From: Leuctra nigra
Taxonomy: Eukaryota; Arthropoda; Insecta; Plecoptera; Leuctridae
Direction: 5' to 3'
Assembly: GCA_934045905.1 (NCBI GenBank)
Contig: OW203771.1
Span: 3,720,001-3,784,000 of the forward strand
Length of the DNA stretch: 64,000 bases
In this document: positions 12,094 through 25,835 of the stretch, piece by piece
Numbering within the stretch: the first letter of the stretch is position 1
Layout of the letters: each line of letters opens with the position of its first letter
The notes under the pieces: generated by a model
The model's database searches: none
Told to the model about the DNA's origin: nothing
The model's input: only the letters and a program-made list of their open reading frames with translations
Made by a program: the position numbers and the translations under genes

Positions 12094-12654
12094 CTGCCGT
12101 CTGGCCGCGTTCCACACATCGCATGCGGTTCGCCTTCACAAAACCTTTTAACAAATGAACTCGGCCAATTGTTTATAATCGCCAATTTTGAAATCGCCTT
12201 GGCCAACTTTATCTTTACCGAAACGTGAGAAACCAAAATGTTAGAAATAAGGAAGTAATGCGATATCTTGAAGTTTAATTTTCGGTCGTTCTCGAATTTT
12301 GGTTTGATATTCGTCAGGTAGCAATCTCTAGCGGTTCTCTAGTTTTATGGAAACAAACTTCATATCGAAGTGAATTTGAAACCGTGAGCGAAACATGGAA
12401 GAGTAGCTTTCTAGACTATTCTATATAGCGTATTTGTTTACAAATTATATCAGATGGGGTTGGTAAAATTTTATGTTTGAGGCCAAATTTGTGAAACTAA
12501 AAGTTTTTAAAACTAGTTATTTGGAAGGATAAGTGATCAAGATTCTCCAGCTATTACAAATAATTTTGGTCAAAGATTTTTGAAATGTGGGGAACAATAT
12601 CAAACTTGGCAAACCGTAAAGTTTTGCAATGTCACCGACGACAATTTCCCTCAC

Positions 12655-15600
12655 CTTCTCCTCTGAGCTCTCCCGGCAAGTCCACGACGCGAACCTCCGT
12701 CTCCTCCGCCTCCGCCTCCCTGGACACCGCCTCCCCCTGCTCCTGGATCCTCGGCATCTTCGACCTGACGACCTCCGCGTCGAGCGCCCTCATCATCTCC
12801 CTGGTCTCCTCCGCGCTCATCCTGCGCCGCGCCGACCGCTTCTGCGACCGCGAGTTGCAGCTCGACTCCGACTGCGAGCGCAGCTTCATCTTCAGGCGAC
12901 GCACCTCCTGCGTCTTCATGCGGTTCTCGAACGACCGTCGCGACAAGTCGGACACCGGTGGGGAGATGGACTTGATGTACGCGATGTTTCTCTCGATGAA
13001 ATTCGGAACTTTCCTTACTTTGACAGTCCTTTCACTGACTCCGAAAACCATTTCTAGGTCCTTGACGATATTATTGATTTTCTTGGCCTCAAGTTTTCTT
13101 AATCGTGCGTTAGTTCCTTGCGCCACCGTCCTGTGGACTTGCAAGCATCGCCCAGACGGATTTTGCTTCGACGGTGTTTTCAACAAACCGCCTGAGGCTT
13201 TCCTTGGAATCGGTCTGGCCGGGACTCTCGACCTGTTCTCCACTCTGGTTGGAAACGACGTCCTTGATCTACGGTATTTCGGTGTTGTGGTTGTCCTATC
13301 GGTTCCTCCTACTCTGGCTGCAGTGGACGCAAAGCTCGAACTTCGGGAGCTGTTTCTCTTTTGTTTATACTGCGCCGTACTTCTTGGTGGAGCATAAAAG
13401 CTGTGGACCATAATTTTCGGAATTCTGCTATCATTCTTTATGAGCCTTATATCAGATGTATTCGTAGTTTGCTTTGAAGCCTGTTTAAACTGCACACTTT
13501 CCTCCGTAGCTCTGGTCGATAGCTTTTGATCTTTATTCAGAACGTACCGTTTTGTATCAGAGTTCACGTTCTTGGTGCTAGATGTTGGCAATATTTCGTC
13601 TCGAGAGCGAATTTCTATCCATTCATCAACTATGTCTTCCATGCGCATCAATGCCTCGTTTTCCACTTCCTTGTCCATCACATATGCCAACTTATCTTCC
13701 TTCTGCGAGGCTTTGGTGCTCTGTTTGAACGACCTCTCCGAGATGTCTTCTGAAGCACTCTCTTTGGACTTGGACTTGACAGTCCGCACCGATGACCCTG
13801 CAGAGTTGGACTTCTCCTTTCGCTCTGGCATTTTGTCCCTCTTCTCTCGCTTCCTCCTTGCTGGTCTTTTAGCCTTGGATGTGCTCTCGCATTTCACATT
13901 AACGTCGTCCACAAACTCTGGTCGAATACTCTCCGACGCAATCCGTAATCTGAGCTTCCTGAAAATTTCAGCCATTCTCTGCTCTCTCTCCTTCTTCGTT
14001 TCCTCCTTCTTCTCTTGAAAGGTGTCTTCTACCTCACTCATATGTCCGAGGTTCGGTTTGAGCTCTTTCTCGTACCACTGCCTCACCTTCTGCTTCGACT
14101 CTTGCTGGAGTTGCGATCTACGATCGTCTTCACTGGACTCGTGCATTTCTTCCCTGTGCTTCCTTTTGTAGCGCACTGGCCTTACTGGTTCGTACTGCTC
14201 ATTTCTTGCGTTATGCTTCTGAATATGATCTCTCGATGTTGTTGTTTTCCTCTCTGCATAATGCCTCTTTGACTTCGATGGGGAGGATTCAAACACTTCG
14301 AACTTAATAAACTTTCCTCCTGAAGAACTTACCGGACATATTGACTCTGACGAATCCTTCCTCTCCCCTGAAGACTTAGAGGAAGCTCTGTCTCTCATCC
14401 TTTCTTTATGACGGACCACAATCGGCGGATAAATTACTGGAGTTGCGCTTCTTTTCACTTGTCGCTTAGGCTCGTATGTGTTCGGCAGAACTATTGGTTT
14501 CTTGATCAGTATACCACGAGGGTTTTTACTTAACCCATTTCTGTTTACCGTTGCACCCTTTCTTTCAGGAAATTCATGATTCACATTTTCTGGCACGCGT
14601 ACGTCATGTGGCTGGATTACTCTTCCAGCTTTCCCTTCATGACGCTCATATACTTTTACTGTTCTCGGTTTACGTTTCTCACTGGTTGTTTTCTTGGCTG
14701 GAATTGCTGTTTTGCGTTTATAATTCGGCTTCACTCTACATTGTTCCTTTGATTTTTTAGAGAAATCAGATGATTGCCTTTCTGATCTACTTTCGTCAGA
14801 TATGATATTACCGTGCTTTTCATTTCTTGTTTCATTCATAGTTCTTGTTTCAACACCCACTCTGTCTATTTTGCGAGCTCCAAAAGAAAACTCGAGAAGC
14901 TTCTTTGCATTGTCGAAGGTTTCTTCTTCTGTGATGACTTGAAGTGCCCTTACTTCTCGCTCCTGTTGGATTCTGCATCTCTCGCAAAGTAGTTCGCGCT
15001 CACTGCTCTTCGGAATGGAAACCTCTTGAGTGTGCGGTCGTTTCGATAACAACTCTGTTGCTGTCTGTGGGGACGCATCTCGCCTCGGTTCCACGGTTCT
15101 CTTGTCAACTTTGTCCATTGTTTTAGGGGAAATGTCTACATCTTTTGTGTCCAAACATTTATTGATCACGCTCACTTTGTGACGTATTCCTCCCGATCGT
15201 GCAGGCAAACTCATTGTCTGCGCAAACGCGTCAGTGACCGGCTTCCTGGTGGCTTCCGGTTGGAATGTTGGAGGATTCTGCATGTTCAAGGTCACTGGTA
15301 CTGACCGCTTCTGCATGTACTTCAAAGTGTCTGGTACTGTGGGCTTCTGCATGCCCTTCAAAGTGTCTAGTACTGAGGGCTTCTGCATGTCCTTCAAAGT
15401 GTCTGGTACTGATGGCTTCTGAATGTCCTTCAAAGTACCTGGTACTGAGGGCTTCTGAATGTCCTTCAAAGTGTCTGGCACTGAGGACTTGCACATGTCC
15501 TTCAACATGCCTGGTAATGAAAGCTTGGTCACGTCCGTCAAAGTGCCCGGTAGCTTCTCCTTCCTGACCGACATGTATTCCCCTCTGCAGAGGTCAGCCC

Positions 15601-18391
15601 CCCACTTCCCCTCACCCTCCTGCTGCGCCTGATATTTCAGCTTCCTCGCGAGCTCAACCGTGTACCGAGACAATGGAAGACTCGTTGCCAGGGGCGATGC
15701 GTCCACGCAGATCTTCTTCTTGCTCTCGATCTGTTGCAGTAAACTCTCCGCCGAGTGCTGCCGCTTTCTCTTGGAGCTTCGGAACCACTCGCGCAGTTCG
15801 ATCAGCTTGTCGCGAATGTCGAGCACCGAACTGGGCATCTCATTCCAACCGGTTTTCTTCCTCGATATCGACTCACTAGGAGATATTCCACGCTGTTTCA
15901 GTATTGTTTTGTCAGGTTTGCTGGCTTGACTCTTCGTACTCCTTGGAGAACCGTCTTTCTTCATGTCCATAACCTTCTCGAAAAAGATCTCCATACTGCT
16001 TCGGCCAGTGACAGCAACGTCCGGCCGAACCACGAAGCAATCCTTGTAAATGGAGTCGATCTTCTCCAGGAAGCGATCTCTGGCGACCTGGTCCGTGTGC
16101 TGACGTATTGCCTTGTCCTCGCTCTTCACCGCCTTCAGGAAGTTGTCGAGCTGGACGCTCATCTCGACGAGGTCGTTGGAGCCGCTGGACTCGCTGCCGA
16201 GAAAGCTGCTGAGGCGGGTGATCATCGTGCACACTTGCTCGTCGGACGGCTGGTACTCCACGCCCTCGTCGATGGTCGACAACGCCTTCCGGTATCCGTC
16301 GATCTTCCTTCTGTCGTTAGCCGTGATGTCGCGGACGCGGCGAAGTGTCTTCAGTCGTCGTGGTTTCAGTCGCTTCATGCAAGGTGGACTGGTCGACACT
16401 AGAGACGCCGCTAATGAACTGTTCGTCGCTGGTCGCTCTGTCAACGGAGTGTCGGAGCCCACTCTCTTGTTCACGAGCTTGGGTCTTACTCCATGCGTTT
16501 TAACAGCCGGCACTGGCATCTGTTTAGGCAACTCCTTCGCCAGTCTCAAGGCAGTAGCGATGCGGTCACTGTCAGACCCATCATGACGCCAAATGGTCGG
16601 TGGCTTCTTCAAAACTGAAACTGTTTTGTTGTTTTTCGCAATAAAGTCTTGAATATCTCTAGATACAACTACCGTCTTCTTTCCTCTACGATGCTTCGCC
16701 GTGTCTTCGAAGGACACTTCTTTGCTACTCTGTCTCCTAATCCTCGACTGGTTTACGTTTGTCATCATCTCAGAACGAGATAAAGATCGGGCTTTCCTTC
16801 GTCCCACTCGATCAGTGGATTCCAAGTCTGTTTTTAGAGGTCTGTTTAGTATTTGGAAGGTTTTTGAAAACCAGCTCTTTCCAGAATCAAGATTTTTATG
16901 AATATTGGACCATTTCTTCGAATCCAAAAGATTTAGTTCATCTTGAACTTGATTACTGCGTCTCCCAACAGCTTCCCTCTGCTCTTCCTTTTTCATATCA
17001 CCTTTATTTGCAGGCATAGACTTCGATCGCTTCTGAGTTAAGAGTGTCGACGTTTTCCCAAAATCCTGACATCTCTCAAAACTGCCGTTTCTTTTAGAAT
17101 CCAACACTTCACGTCTATTTAACTCGTTTCTGTCAGGAACTCTCCTTTCATCTCGATTCATGTTATAACCTTGTGTTTTATACCACTTGTCTTCCATATC
17201 TTTCTCTGGATATTCTCCATGTTTGTTACATTCTCTCTTGAACAGCATCTTGACGTCTGTATTTTCTCCTTGTTTGTTTCCTTCTCTCTTGAACAGCATC
17301 TCGACGTCTGGATGTATGTTTTCCGACACTTTCCCCTTGCTCTTCTTGTTCGCTGCTCTCAAGTCTTTCGGTTTCCTGGATTTCGGTTTGCTCCTGGTTT
17401 CTATCTCGGCTCTCATAAGACAAACGGACGTGATCCTATCTCCAACTCTCATCAAGGCCTCCTTCCTTCTCTTGCCTTCAAACAACACCAGCTGTTCCGT
17501 GATCCCTCCGCTGCTCTTACTTTCGCTCTTCCTCAATTGCAATTCCAAATCGGGCGACGTTTTAATACCTTTAAACTCGACGTTGATTCTGTGCTTAATC
17601 TCTTCTCGATCTGAGTTCTTTAACGACCTCCAAGAACGAGCATCCCTCTTCGTGGATTTCTTAAATTGTCTGTCTCTCATTACATACTTTGCCAATTCCT
17701 CCGCGTGCTTTTTCATATCATTATCTTTGGAAACTAGTGACGAATCAATCACTAGATTCTTCACGTCATCCTTCATCACCCTGCCACTGATCGGAGGATG
17801 TCTCTCAGCACTTCCCTTGCTATCCCACTGAAATATGCTCCTCTTGTTACACTTGTCCGCTATTTCCTTATCCACTTCTTTCAACGCTTCTTCAACCTGA
17901 CTCATGTTCAACTTATAGTTCGCTGCTGTCACTCTCAGAGGCAGTTCATAATCACCATTCCCATCCTTCTCTCTGTTGGCGCGTTTTTTTGGACGCCCTT
18001 TTGTGGTTTCTACATCCATCTGAGGGGCCGGTCTCCTACATTCTGAGTCAAAGCGGCAGTCACATTTACCGCTTCGCCGATGTCTGACTCTTCTGACATC
18101 GTGCTTCGAGGAGGTGTCAGACTTCCCTCTCGGCTTCACGCACGACGTCGTGTTTAGATTCTCGGCTGGCTTCGACTTCGATCTGATTGAATCTACTTGT
18201 TGATTTTGACTCTCACCTGTTCTCTGTAACCTCCGCCGTCGGCCTCGGTTCTGTCGGGAGCTGGAGACGACCTCGTCAGAAGATGCCGATGTTGAGTTGA
18301 AACGCGACGCATTCTGACGCCTGGATCTTGTCCTCTGACTCTTTGTGGGCTCGTCTCTCGGGCTGGGGTCGGTCGCAGATAAACTCTCCAT
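12655..18391 (-). CDS. gene 1, exon 1: giant Lys/Arg/Ser-rich protein, unrecognised
   Basis: An open frame of 1,912 codons starts at MESLSATDPSPRDE (ATG at 18391, context TTTCAATGG) and runs to the donor GAAG/GTGAGG at 12655. Without splicing it would stop seven codons later. Together with the four further exons the protein is about 2,950 residues. The sequence is hydrophilic and very basic, with many KR, RK and SS clusters and short predicted helical charged stretches (for example EEMHESSEDDRRSQLQQE). It has no signal peptide and no membrane segment. A 12-residue repeat, consensus VPDTLKDMQKPS, recurs about eight times (15240-15560). I do not recognise a family; a cytoskeletal, centrosomal or nuclear scaffold role would be a guess. 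Long plus-strand frames inside it (for example 12585-13397) are shadows. Confidence 0.75.
15240..15560 (-). repeat. in-exon 36-bp tandem repeat
   Basis: A 36-bp unit inside gene 1 exon 1 encodes the 12-residue motif VPDTLKDMQKPS with variants (VPGTLKDIQKPS, VLDTLKGMQKPT, VPDTLKYMQKRS). About six clear and two or three degenerate copies are in frame, so the array changes protein length without breaking it. Confidence 0.85.
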
Positions 18392-21300
18392 TGAAATAAA
18401 TAATATGTATAAATAAACTTGCTAGTCGATGTCTGTTAATAAAAGCTTCCTTCACTCCATGAACAAAACAACCGATGTGCCATCAAAAGTAAATAAAACC
18501 TTTTTACCCCAGTATGCTTATAATCCAGTTCCAAGGACTATGAATACATCATGTTTAGTTTTCAGTATTTTTTCATATTATTTTGATTAAACTTAGTTAT
18601 TCAGTTTTATATTAATTTATAATTTCTAATGGCCAATATGTTGGCTTGCATATTAGGACACTATTTGTCCGACTGTTTTACTAAAGTAACACAATATAAT
18701 AATATTTTAAGTAATTCTTTGATTTCAATTTTCTTGAGATATTATGCATTTTGAAAATGAGCTTCAAGTGTAAAATAAGTATTTTTATGAAATTATAATA
18801 TTAATTATATGGGGGTATATACATAGCTTGCCCCCCCCCCCCCCCCTCACTCTCTGAAATTCCCCACAAACATAATTATTACTTGGAATACTTGAAACAG
18901 TTGTGCATTATGTTTTGTTTGACCTTTTCAGAGGAAAGTGAATGTTTTTCCCTCACTTCTGAATGATCAAAATGCTCATGATACTAAAAATCTTGAAAAG
19001 TATTGATCAACAAACAAAAAATACAATTTGTATGCTTTTTTGTTCCAAAATGCTCGAAATCGAGTTAAAATGTACAAAACATTTACCCGGGGCTATGCGC
19101 CCTGGACCTTCATGTGCTCCCCCCCCCCCCCTTCAGCCCCTCACTCAATGACCTTTGACAACTTGCCCCATCCCTTTAGCAGAAATCCTGCAGACGCCAA
19201 TGGAAGGAAAGGATTCCTACTCGTGGGCTGACTGCAGAAAGTCACTAACACCAATAAGTTCTCAGATAATTGCGTTACAATAACTTATTGCACACCTTGA
19301 CAGCATGTTAACTCGTATAGTAAAATAATAGAAATTACTAAGATTATACTTTATTAAAAATTAGTTATGAGTATAATTAATTGAGTATTTGCTTCTTACC
19401 ACTCTAGCATAATTGCGGACTCGAATGAATGTTTACAAATATGAGTTAGTGACTTTATGCTGTCAGCATTCGAAAAGATTCTAGAGAATGTATGTTGCAG
19501 CGGTCTTCCAGGGAGGCCTTTCATTATCGTACTCAATTGAGTGTTAAACAATGTTAATTTAGTAGTCATTTATGTTCTTTAATAATTTTATTTATCATAC
19601 TTATTTAATTTAGTTTCAGTTTTTAACAGTGACAGGTAAATTCCTATGACAAATTTGATATGTTTTCTTCACATTTTGATATGGTTTGTATTATTATATC
19701 ACATTAAAGATACAGATTATGATACAGTTTTGTTTCGCAAAGCAGGCTTGAAATTCGTGGTACATAATATTTTCTATTGACAGTAAAAATAGCGTGCCTC
19801 TATCATCCACTGCTCTATACAATACCTCTATCACATCACATTTAGTTGTACAGCTGATACGCGAAGCAACGGATGGAGCTAACACAAACACACATTCTAT
19901 TCTTTACATATTCGATGACGATAGGTCCTCAAGAATAATGTTGGTGGTAGGAACACAGATCGTTATCTCAAAAATCAATTATTAAAAGTTTCGTGACGTC
20001 ATCAAAATGTATTTAAATCTCTTTTGTTATGTCAGAAAATTTAATTTAATTATTTAGTATAATTTTTATCATAATCAAGATTTTGGAAACCACTGACAAC
20101 TGAAGTATTGTTCTCGTATTCTGTACAAATTGTACTACATCTGAAATATCAAAATAGGTATGTCCAAAGTATGCATTTTTTACATTATACAGTCAAAAAG
20201 TAAAATAAATAGAATACCTGTTTAACTGTATAGAATAACTGTGGGTAGAACAGTTAGGTAAAAAGGTATGTTTTCAAATTACAGCAGTTCATATAGTGTA
20301 AATGCAGCAGCCCCTATCATGGTACCAACCACTCAACATCAATCTATCCGTTGAATATTTTTACAAGTTTACATTACTTCCAACTAGTATACACTTTTTC
20401 AAACATAAACACATAGGCAAGCAAGGATACACTCTGATTTTAAGAACCCTGTTACGGTAAACTGGCAGCGAGCGATTCTTCACCCTTACAAGATTTCACA
20501 CTAACAGAATGTTAAAAAATCAAGGAGAAGACGCACATTATCCCTCAACTAAATGTCATACAAGCTGCAGTACTTACATGATGACCTTTGACACGTCAAG
20601 ATATAGGCTCAAGCGTGGAATTGTGCGGTAGAAATGTACGCTAGTCTTATATTTAAAACAAATCAGACTGAACTTTTCTGCAGATTACAATATGAAATTC
20701 ATTGAGAAAGTTTGTACAACAGAATGTCACAACACTTGGAGTTACTTTTTTAGTTCATTTGTTAAACACTACAAATGAAGGCGTTGATGAGTGAGTAAAA
20801 GTTATACATGTCTCAACATAAAAGGACACGTGAATTTTTGACAAATTAGAATATTCCATGTACATGAGTTTATACAATGGTGGAAAAAACAGTGAAATTT
20901 TAGGAAATTTACCAGTAAGGTCTATTATAGTAGAACATTAGTGATTAATGCTGTATGCTTACTGATATTATATTAACGTTTGCGTTCACTGTTTCCCAAA
21001 AGTAGAACAAAAATACTGATAATAGTATTTTTTACTTACTGATATTAATTTTTTTCTTACTGATGGAAGTACAAAAAGATACTGTTTTTCCACCATGGGT
21101 ATGGCTGTACATTTGTACGATTTATAGCTTATTTCTGCAAAACATCATCCACATTTAGAACATTTAATAACAGATCTTTAACAAATAACACACAAATTAA
21201 TAACAAGAAAATATAACTAATGTTTTATGAACAGATATAAAAATTGATCGTCAAATTACATTTTGTAAATGTTAATGTGAAACATCAAGGTTACAACACA

Positions 21301-23929
21301 ATATTATGAATGATTGAGAATTACGTATGCATGACATTTGTCTGGTTTTGGATATGTTTTGTTTTGTACGATGTCGTTTTCATGCCGTGTCGTACATTTT
21401 TAAAACATATTTTGTTTGAAACATGTAAAATCCAACGGCATTTGTAAAAACACATGTGTGTTGACAACATTTATAGTAGTGGTTTATATACATCCTCGTT
21501 TTCCAATTCCAAGATAGTTGTTAAATCAACTTCTGCACTCATTCATTCATACTTGATGCCAGAATACATTTGCAGTTACAATTTAGCAACAGGGCAATAT
21601 TGTGCAAAGTTCTAATCAATCTTTTGGTCAATCTCAACTTGATCAATCTTGGGGAATTGATTTCAATAAATCGTCTAGGTAAGCACTTCTTTCTTTAAAG
21701 CTTTCTTTAAAGCTTTCTTTAAAGTTTTAGGAATCATTCAGCTTTAATGTCGTTACTATTTCTCAAGATATTCACCAACCTATGGAAACAAATACGACTT
21801 CACAAAGTCAAAGAAAAACAGCAAGAACTCATTAACAGACGTGTCCATGAGTTTTCAACCCGAAATCCCGGAAAACTATCAATCGTTCCGACTTCTGTAC
21901 AATTGACAAAATAAAAAATGATCGTTGAACAAATTTGAATGTGTGATTCCATAACAATTGATGTTTTATTATTACGAGAGCCCCCCTACTAGAGTGAGAC
22001 GAGGAGATCGCTTAGACTTACTTCTCATGATTTTACATTTTTCAGTCAAACAGATTTATTGGGCGATCATTTTATGTTTTGCCTAGTGTACTTATCAACT
22101 AATTTGTTTGGAGAAAGTTTGGTTGTTCTCTTGAATAGGCAACTTTGCCTGTGATAAATTTTACAACAATGAAACTTAATGACGATATTATCGGTACGGT
22201 AATTCATAATTGTGTTCAATACAATTCACACAATGTATAGATGTTGATTTAATTAGTGATTTGGTCTTTCAAGGACACTTACAGTTCGTGTATTTCGTGT
22301 TGATCAATAAGCAAACACCTATATTATGTGTCTCTGGGTGTATGTATGACTCCGATCTTTTACCAACAGATAAGTAGATGAAATATTTAATATTTGAACA
22401 CATTTCTTTATATCTTGTAAGTTGTAATAAATTCAACAAGTGCGTTGTAACGTACACCATGGAACAGCATTTTAGTAGTAGAATGAACAGTAGAGTTGCC
22501 GTAGCTGGCCCCCTCCCCCCCCCCCCCCCTTCCGAAATGCACATGTCTTTACCAAAATTGGTCTGTTTTGAGATTGCAAATAAAAATACAAGTCAAACCT
22601 GTGCTGTATTTGAATGAAACCGTATGAAGTTTCACTGAAATTAGTGCCACAAATGAGCAGATCTAGGTTGAGGGAAATTTCCGTATCCCCCCCCCCCCCC
22701 CCCCCCAACACAACTTCAGAACGATTTGCCATTCAAAAAAAGTACTCAAAACACTTGCTTATTGGTTAACATATTATGCTTATCTGTGTGGGGGGGGGGG
22801 GGATATGAAGATTACCTATTTCTAAATATCAGGAAACTCAAAAACTACAAACATTATTTAAAATATGAATAATTATTTGCATAGGCAATTCACGAGTCGA
22901 TATTTAAATACAGATTGTAAGGCGAAAATATCGGAGTTTCAATCTTTGACACCTCTTGGCAAAACATTGTATTTTCAAGATATTTAGTAACTCAAATGCA
23001 TACCAAATTATGCAAATATGCTTACATTCTAAATAAGTTTCGTGCGTTTTAGTTATAATTTTCTGAAAATTTCACTATAATTCCCATTTTTTTCCCCGAT
23101 TTCCATGAATCTTACTCAAAAGTAACATAGGTAAATTATGTAACACTCTTTTGTAACACGTATAACGAAATCCATACTATTTAGCTGTACTTCCATTATT
23201 CTCATCCTAATAATGTTCCATTAATCTGCATAATTCACACTCTTCTTATTCTACATTAACAGGTGTCAAAGCATCTAGCATTACCAATTTGTGCAACGAA
23301 GATTGTATATTTATCTCTAACATCAAACATAATATGGCAGTATCTACAAACAGCAACGACGTCTAGGTTCTAGTTCTGATATTGCTAATACACGATTTGA
23401 TGTAATCGATCTTTCAATCAATTACATCGCTACTAATTAAAATAATAAGACGCTAGTTATAAAATAACTTAAAGCTTTATATTTTATTCTTAACATTTAA
23501 CACCAAATATGTATTAGTTATATAACATTTATATATTTAACATACTTGTTTAGTTAATATTTTATATAGTTTTGTTTAGTTGTATATTTTAATATTGACT
23601 ATGTGTTACATTTGTTTGATATGTATACAGTAGACAGTTTGATATGTATTTGTTTCCCTTCACATTCATCAAATAAGCGTTCAAATAATACTTGTTAGAA
23701 ATTATTCAAATAACGTCAATCGTTATCTTCTTTGAATAGAGATTCAGAACTCTTTGGTTTGATTTTGATAATCAATTGCTTATTATAAACGAGACACTTA
23801 ACAGTGTGGAAGAAAAAGTCGGTAATAATTTTATTAAATATGAACGAACACTATTCTATAGAAGACTTTATAAGAACAATAATAATATATTCAGCAAAGA
23901 AGGAAATAATTTTAAAGTATCACAGTAAT
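18392..23929. other. intergenic region, repeats only
   Basis: No coding segment is supported. Poly(C)/poly(G) runs lie at 18831-18846, 19119-19131, 22515-22529, 22687-22706 and 22790-22802. A 220-bp MITE-like unit with ATGGTGGAAAAA ends spans 20877-21096. A short CTTTCTTTAAAG triplet repeat is at 21688-21725. The promoter of gene 1 should lie just above 18391, but I see no definite element there beyond AT-rich TTTATTTATACAT. Confidence 0.5.
20877..21096. mobile_element. small MITE-like element
   Basis: Left end ATGGTGGAAAAAACAGT; the right end is its near inverse (ACTGTTTTTCCACCAT), 220 bp apart. The interior is AT-rich and non-coding, and I see no clear target duplication. Confidence 0.45.
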
Positions 23930-25240
23930 TGAGCGAGCGAAGCGAGCGTCTCCATTTGGCTCTTTTGGCACGGACCTCTGTTTTTTTTTTTTTTTGTTTT
24001 TTTTTTTCTGTTACTGACGATATACAGGTCAGAGTTTTTCTTCGATCGAGCTGAAATTTTGCACACATGTACGTAACATTTCTGATTGTTGCAGACCCTA
24101 ATTTTTTTGAAATCCATTGATTGGTTCAAATTTAAAAAAAATTAACTTTCGATTGGTTGTTTTGATCAAATTGAAATTTTGACAAGTCATTACCCCCAAC
24201 ATTGTACCCAATCAAACAAAGTTTCAGCCAAATCCTCCCATTGGTTAAAATTTAAAACCATCTTTCCTGTGTTTTTAGAAATTTAAACTATAACCGATTG
24301 AACGATCAACTTATAACTTCGCATGATGGTTGGGTCCAACATTATCTGCATTTTTGACAATTTTCATACTAATCTGTGTTTAAATCCAAACGTTATTGAC
24401 ATTTTACGGACTATTAGCGTGTTGGCTGTCAAATTCACGGCGACTTCGACTCTTCAGTTCAAGGCAAGGTAGTTAGAGCAGAAACTTTCAAACGCAAATG
24501 AAACTGATAATGACCGTTCAACAGTCGATCTGATATTGTGTAGACACACTTATATCATATGAGTGGTCTCAGGTATATTTTTTGAAGGAGATCCTGTGAT
24601 TTTTGAAAATTAACACGGAACAGTTCAATCATAAAGGTTCAATTGATCAACTTAAAGCTTTGCATGGTTATTTGGACCAATATTTTAGGAATGTTTTGAG
24701 ATTTCTATACAAATCTGTGGCGAAATTTTAGAATTATTGGCTTTTAATGACATTTTCGATAGACAGAATTTCGGTTCGAGGTGTTGCGCGTATCCGTGCT
24801 CGCTCATCAACGCGTTACTCAGATTCATTGGTTAAAATTTAAATAAATATCTCCTGATAGGCTGAAAAATGAAAACGGTCTTCGATAATTCTGATCAAAC
24901 TCATATTTTGCATGATCATTAAGACCAATATTGTCTCTTATTTTACAAAATTTCATCCCAATCAGTTAAGAACGTATGAAGTTATTTACATTTTTAATAT
25001 CTGTCAGTAATGAAGTATCGAAATGAATGTTTTCCAGTGCCAATTGAAAATTGATTCTGATTTGCTTTATGAACCAGGTGCTTAGATGCTATTTTAATGT
25101 TTCGATGAAAAGCATACACTTTTAAGTTGATATCATAATCAATTCCATATGGATGTATATGTTTTCTGTGCGTTGTGTACGCATTTCCGGTTCGAGAATT
25201 TGCACGTACCCGTGCTCGCTTATCAACGCGTTACACTGAG
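23930..25240. repeat. decayed tandem-monomer dispersed repeat
   Basis: Degenerate monomers of roughly 250-350 bp recur four times. Each carries a GATCRANYTNAAATTTTGCA-like line, a motif ATTGGTTAAAATTTAAA and a phrase near GACCAATATT. GTRYCCGTGCTCGCT followed by CAACGCGTTAC appears at about 24790 and 25210. The left end is marked by GAGCGAGCGAAGCGAGCG. It is probably a transposon end family; no protein is encoded. Confidence 0.45.
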
Positions 25241-25607
25241 CGTTTTCCTAGTTATCTAAAACGTAGCGCATCTAAAGATGGAATAACTGAATGAAGAGGA
25301 CTGACTAATAAAAATGTTTTTAAAATTATCAGTTATTGATATTGAAGTGTGTACGTTATTGTAAATTGTAAAGCCTGTAACATTGATAGTACAACGGAAT
25401 TTTGGTTTTTTTAAAAGTTAGAATCTCCACGTTTAGATCGAAAAGTAATTATTTAATTTCTCATTAAGAATTCTCAGAGCAATATAAAAAGTAATTGCTA
25501 ATGGGGACATTTCTTTTCTATTGTCAAAGTTATTTAGTCTAGTATTTTTATTGGTTATCTATTACAATGCCAATACGGAACACGGGCTTTTTCACAATAC
25601 ACTTGTT

Positions 25608-25835
25608 AAACCAAATGAAATCCAGCTAACAAACATTTGCTCGCTCAGCAAATCATGTTTCAATGTTGTGTATAACTACTTTAATTTCTGACAGATGGAG
25701 CCTTTCTTATATATTTGGTAGATAGACAAATATAGGCTATCTACGAAAAATATAAGAAAGGCTGCCATCTGTCAGAAATTCAAGTATACATTGAAAGTAC
25801 GGTTTGCGTTGCGAAAATAAATGTTAGCTGGTTTG
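25608..25835. mobile_element. foldback MITE
   Basis: Nested inverted matches: outer AAACCAAATGAAATCCAGCTAAC against GTTAGCTGGTTTG, and inner TTTCTGACAGATGG against CCATCTGTCAGAAA with AAGAAAGGCT arms. The whole segment folds into one long hairpin and has no coding capacity. Confidence 0.6.

Noticed and set aside
12585..17831. Many plus-strand ORFs (270, 215, 214, 157 codons and shorter)
   Set aside because: Antisense shadows of the 1,912-codon exon; no independent domains.
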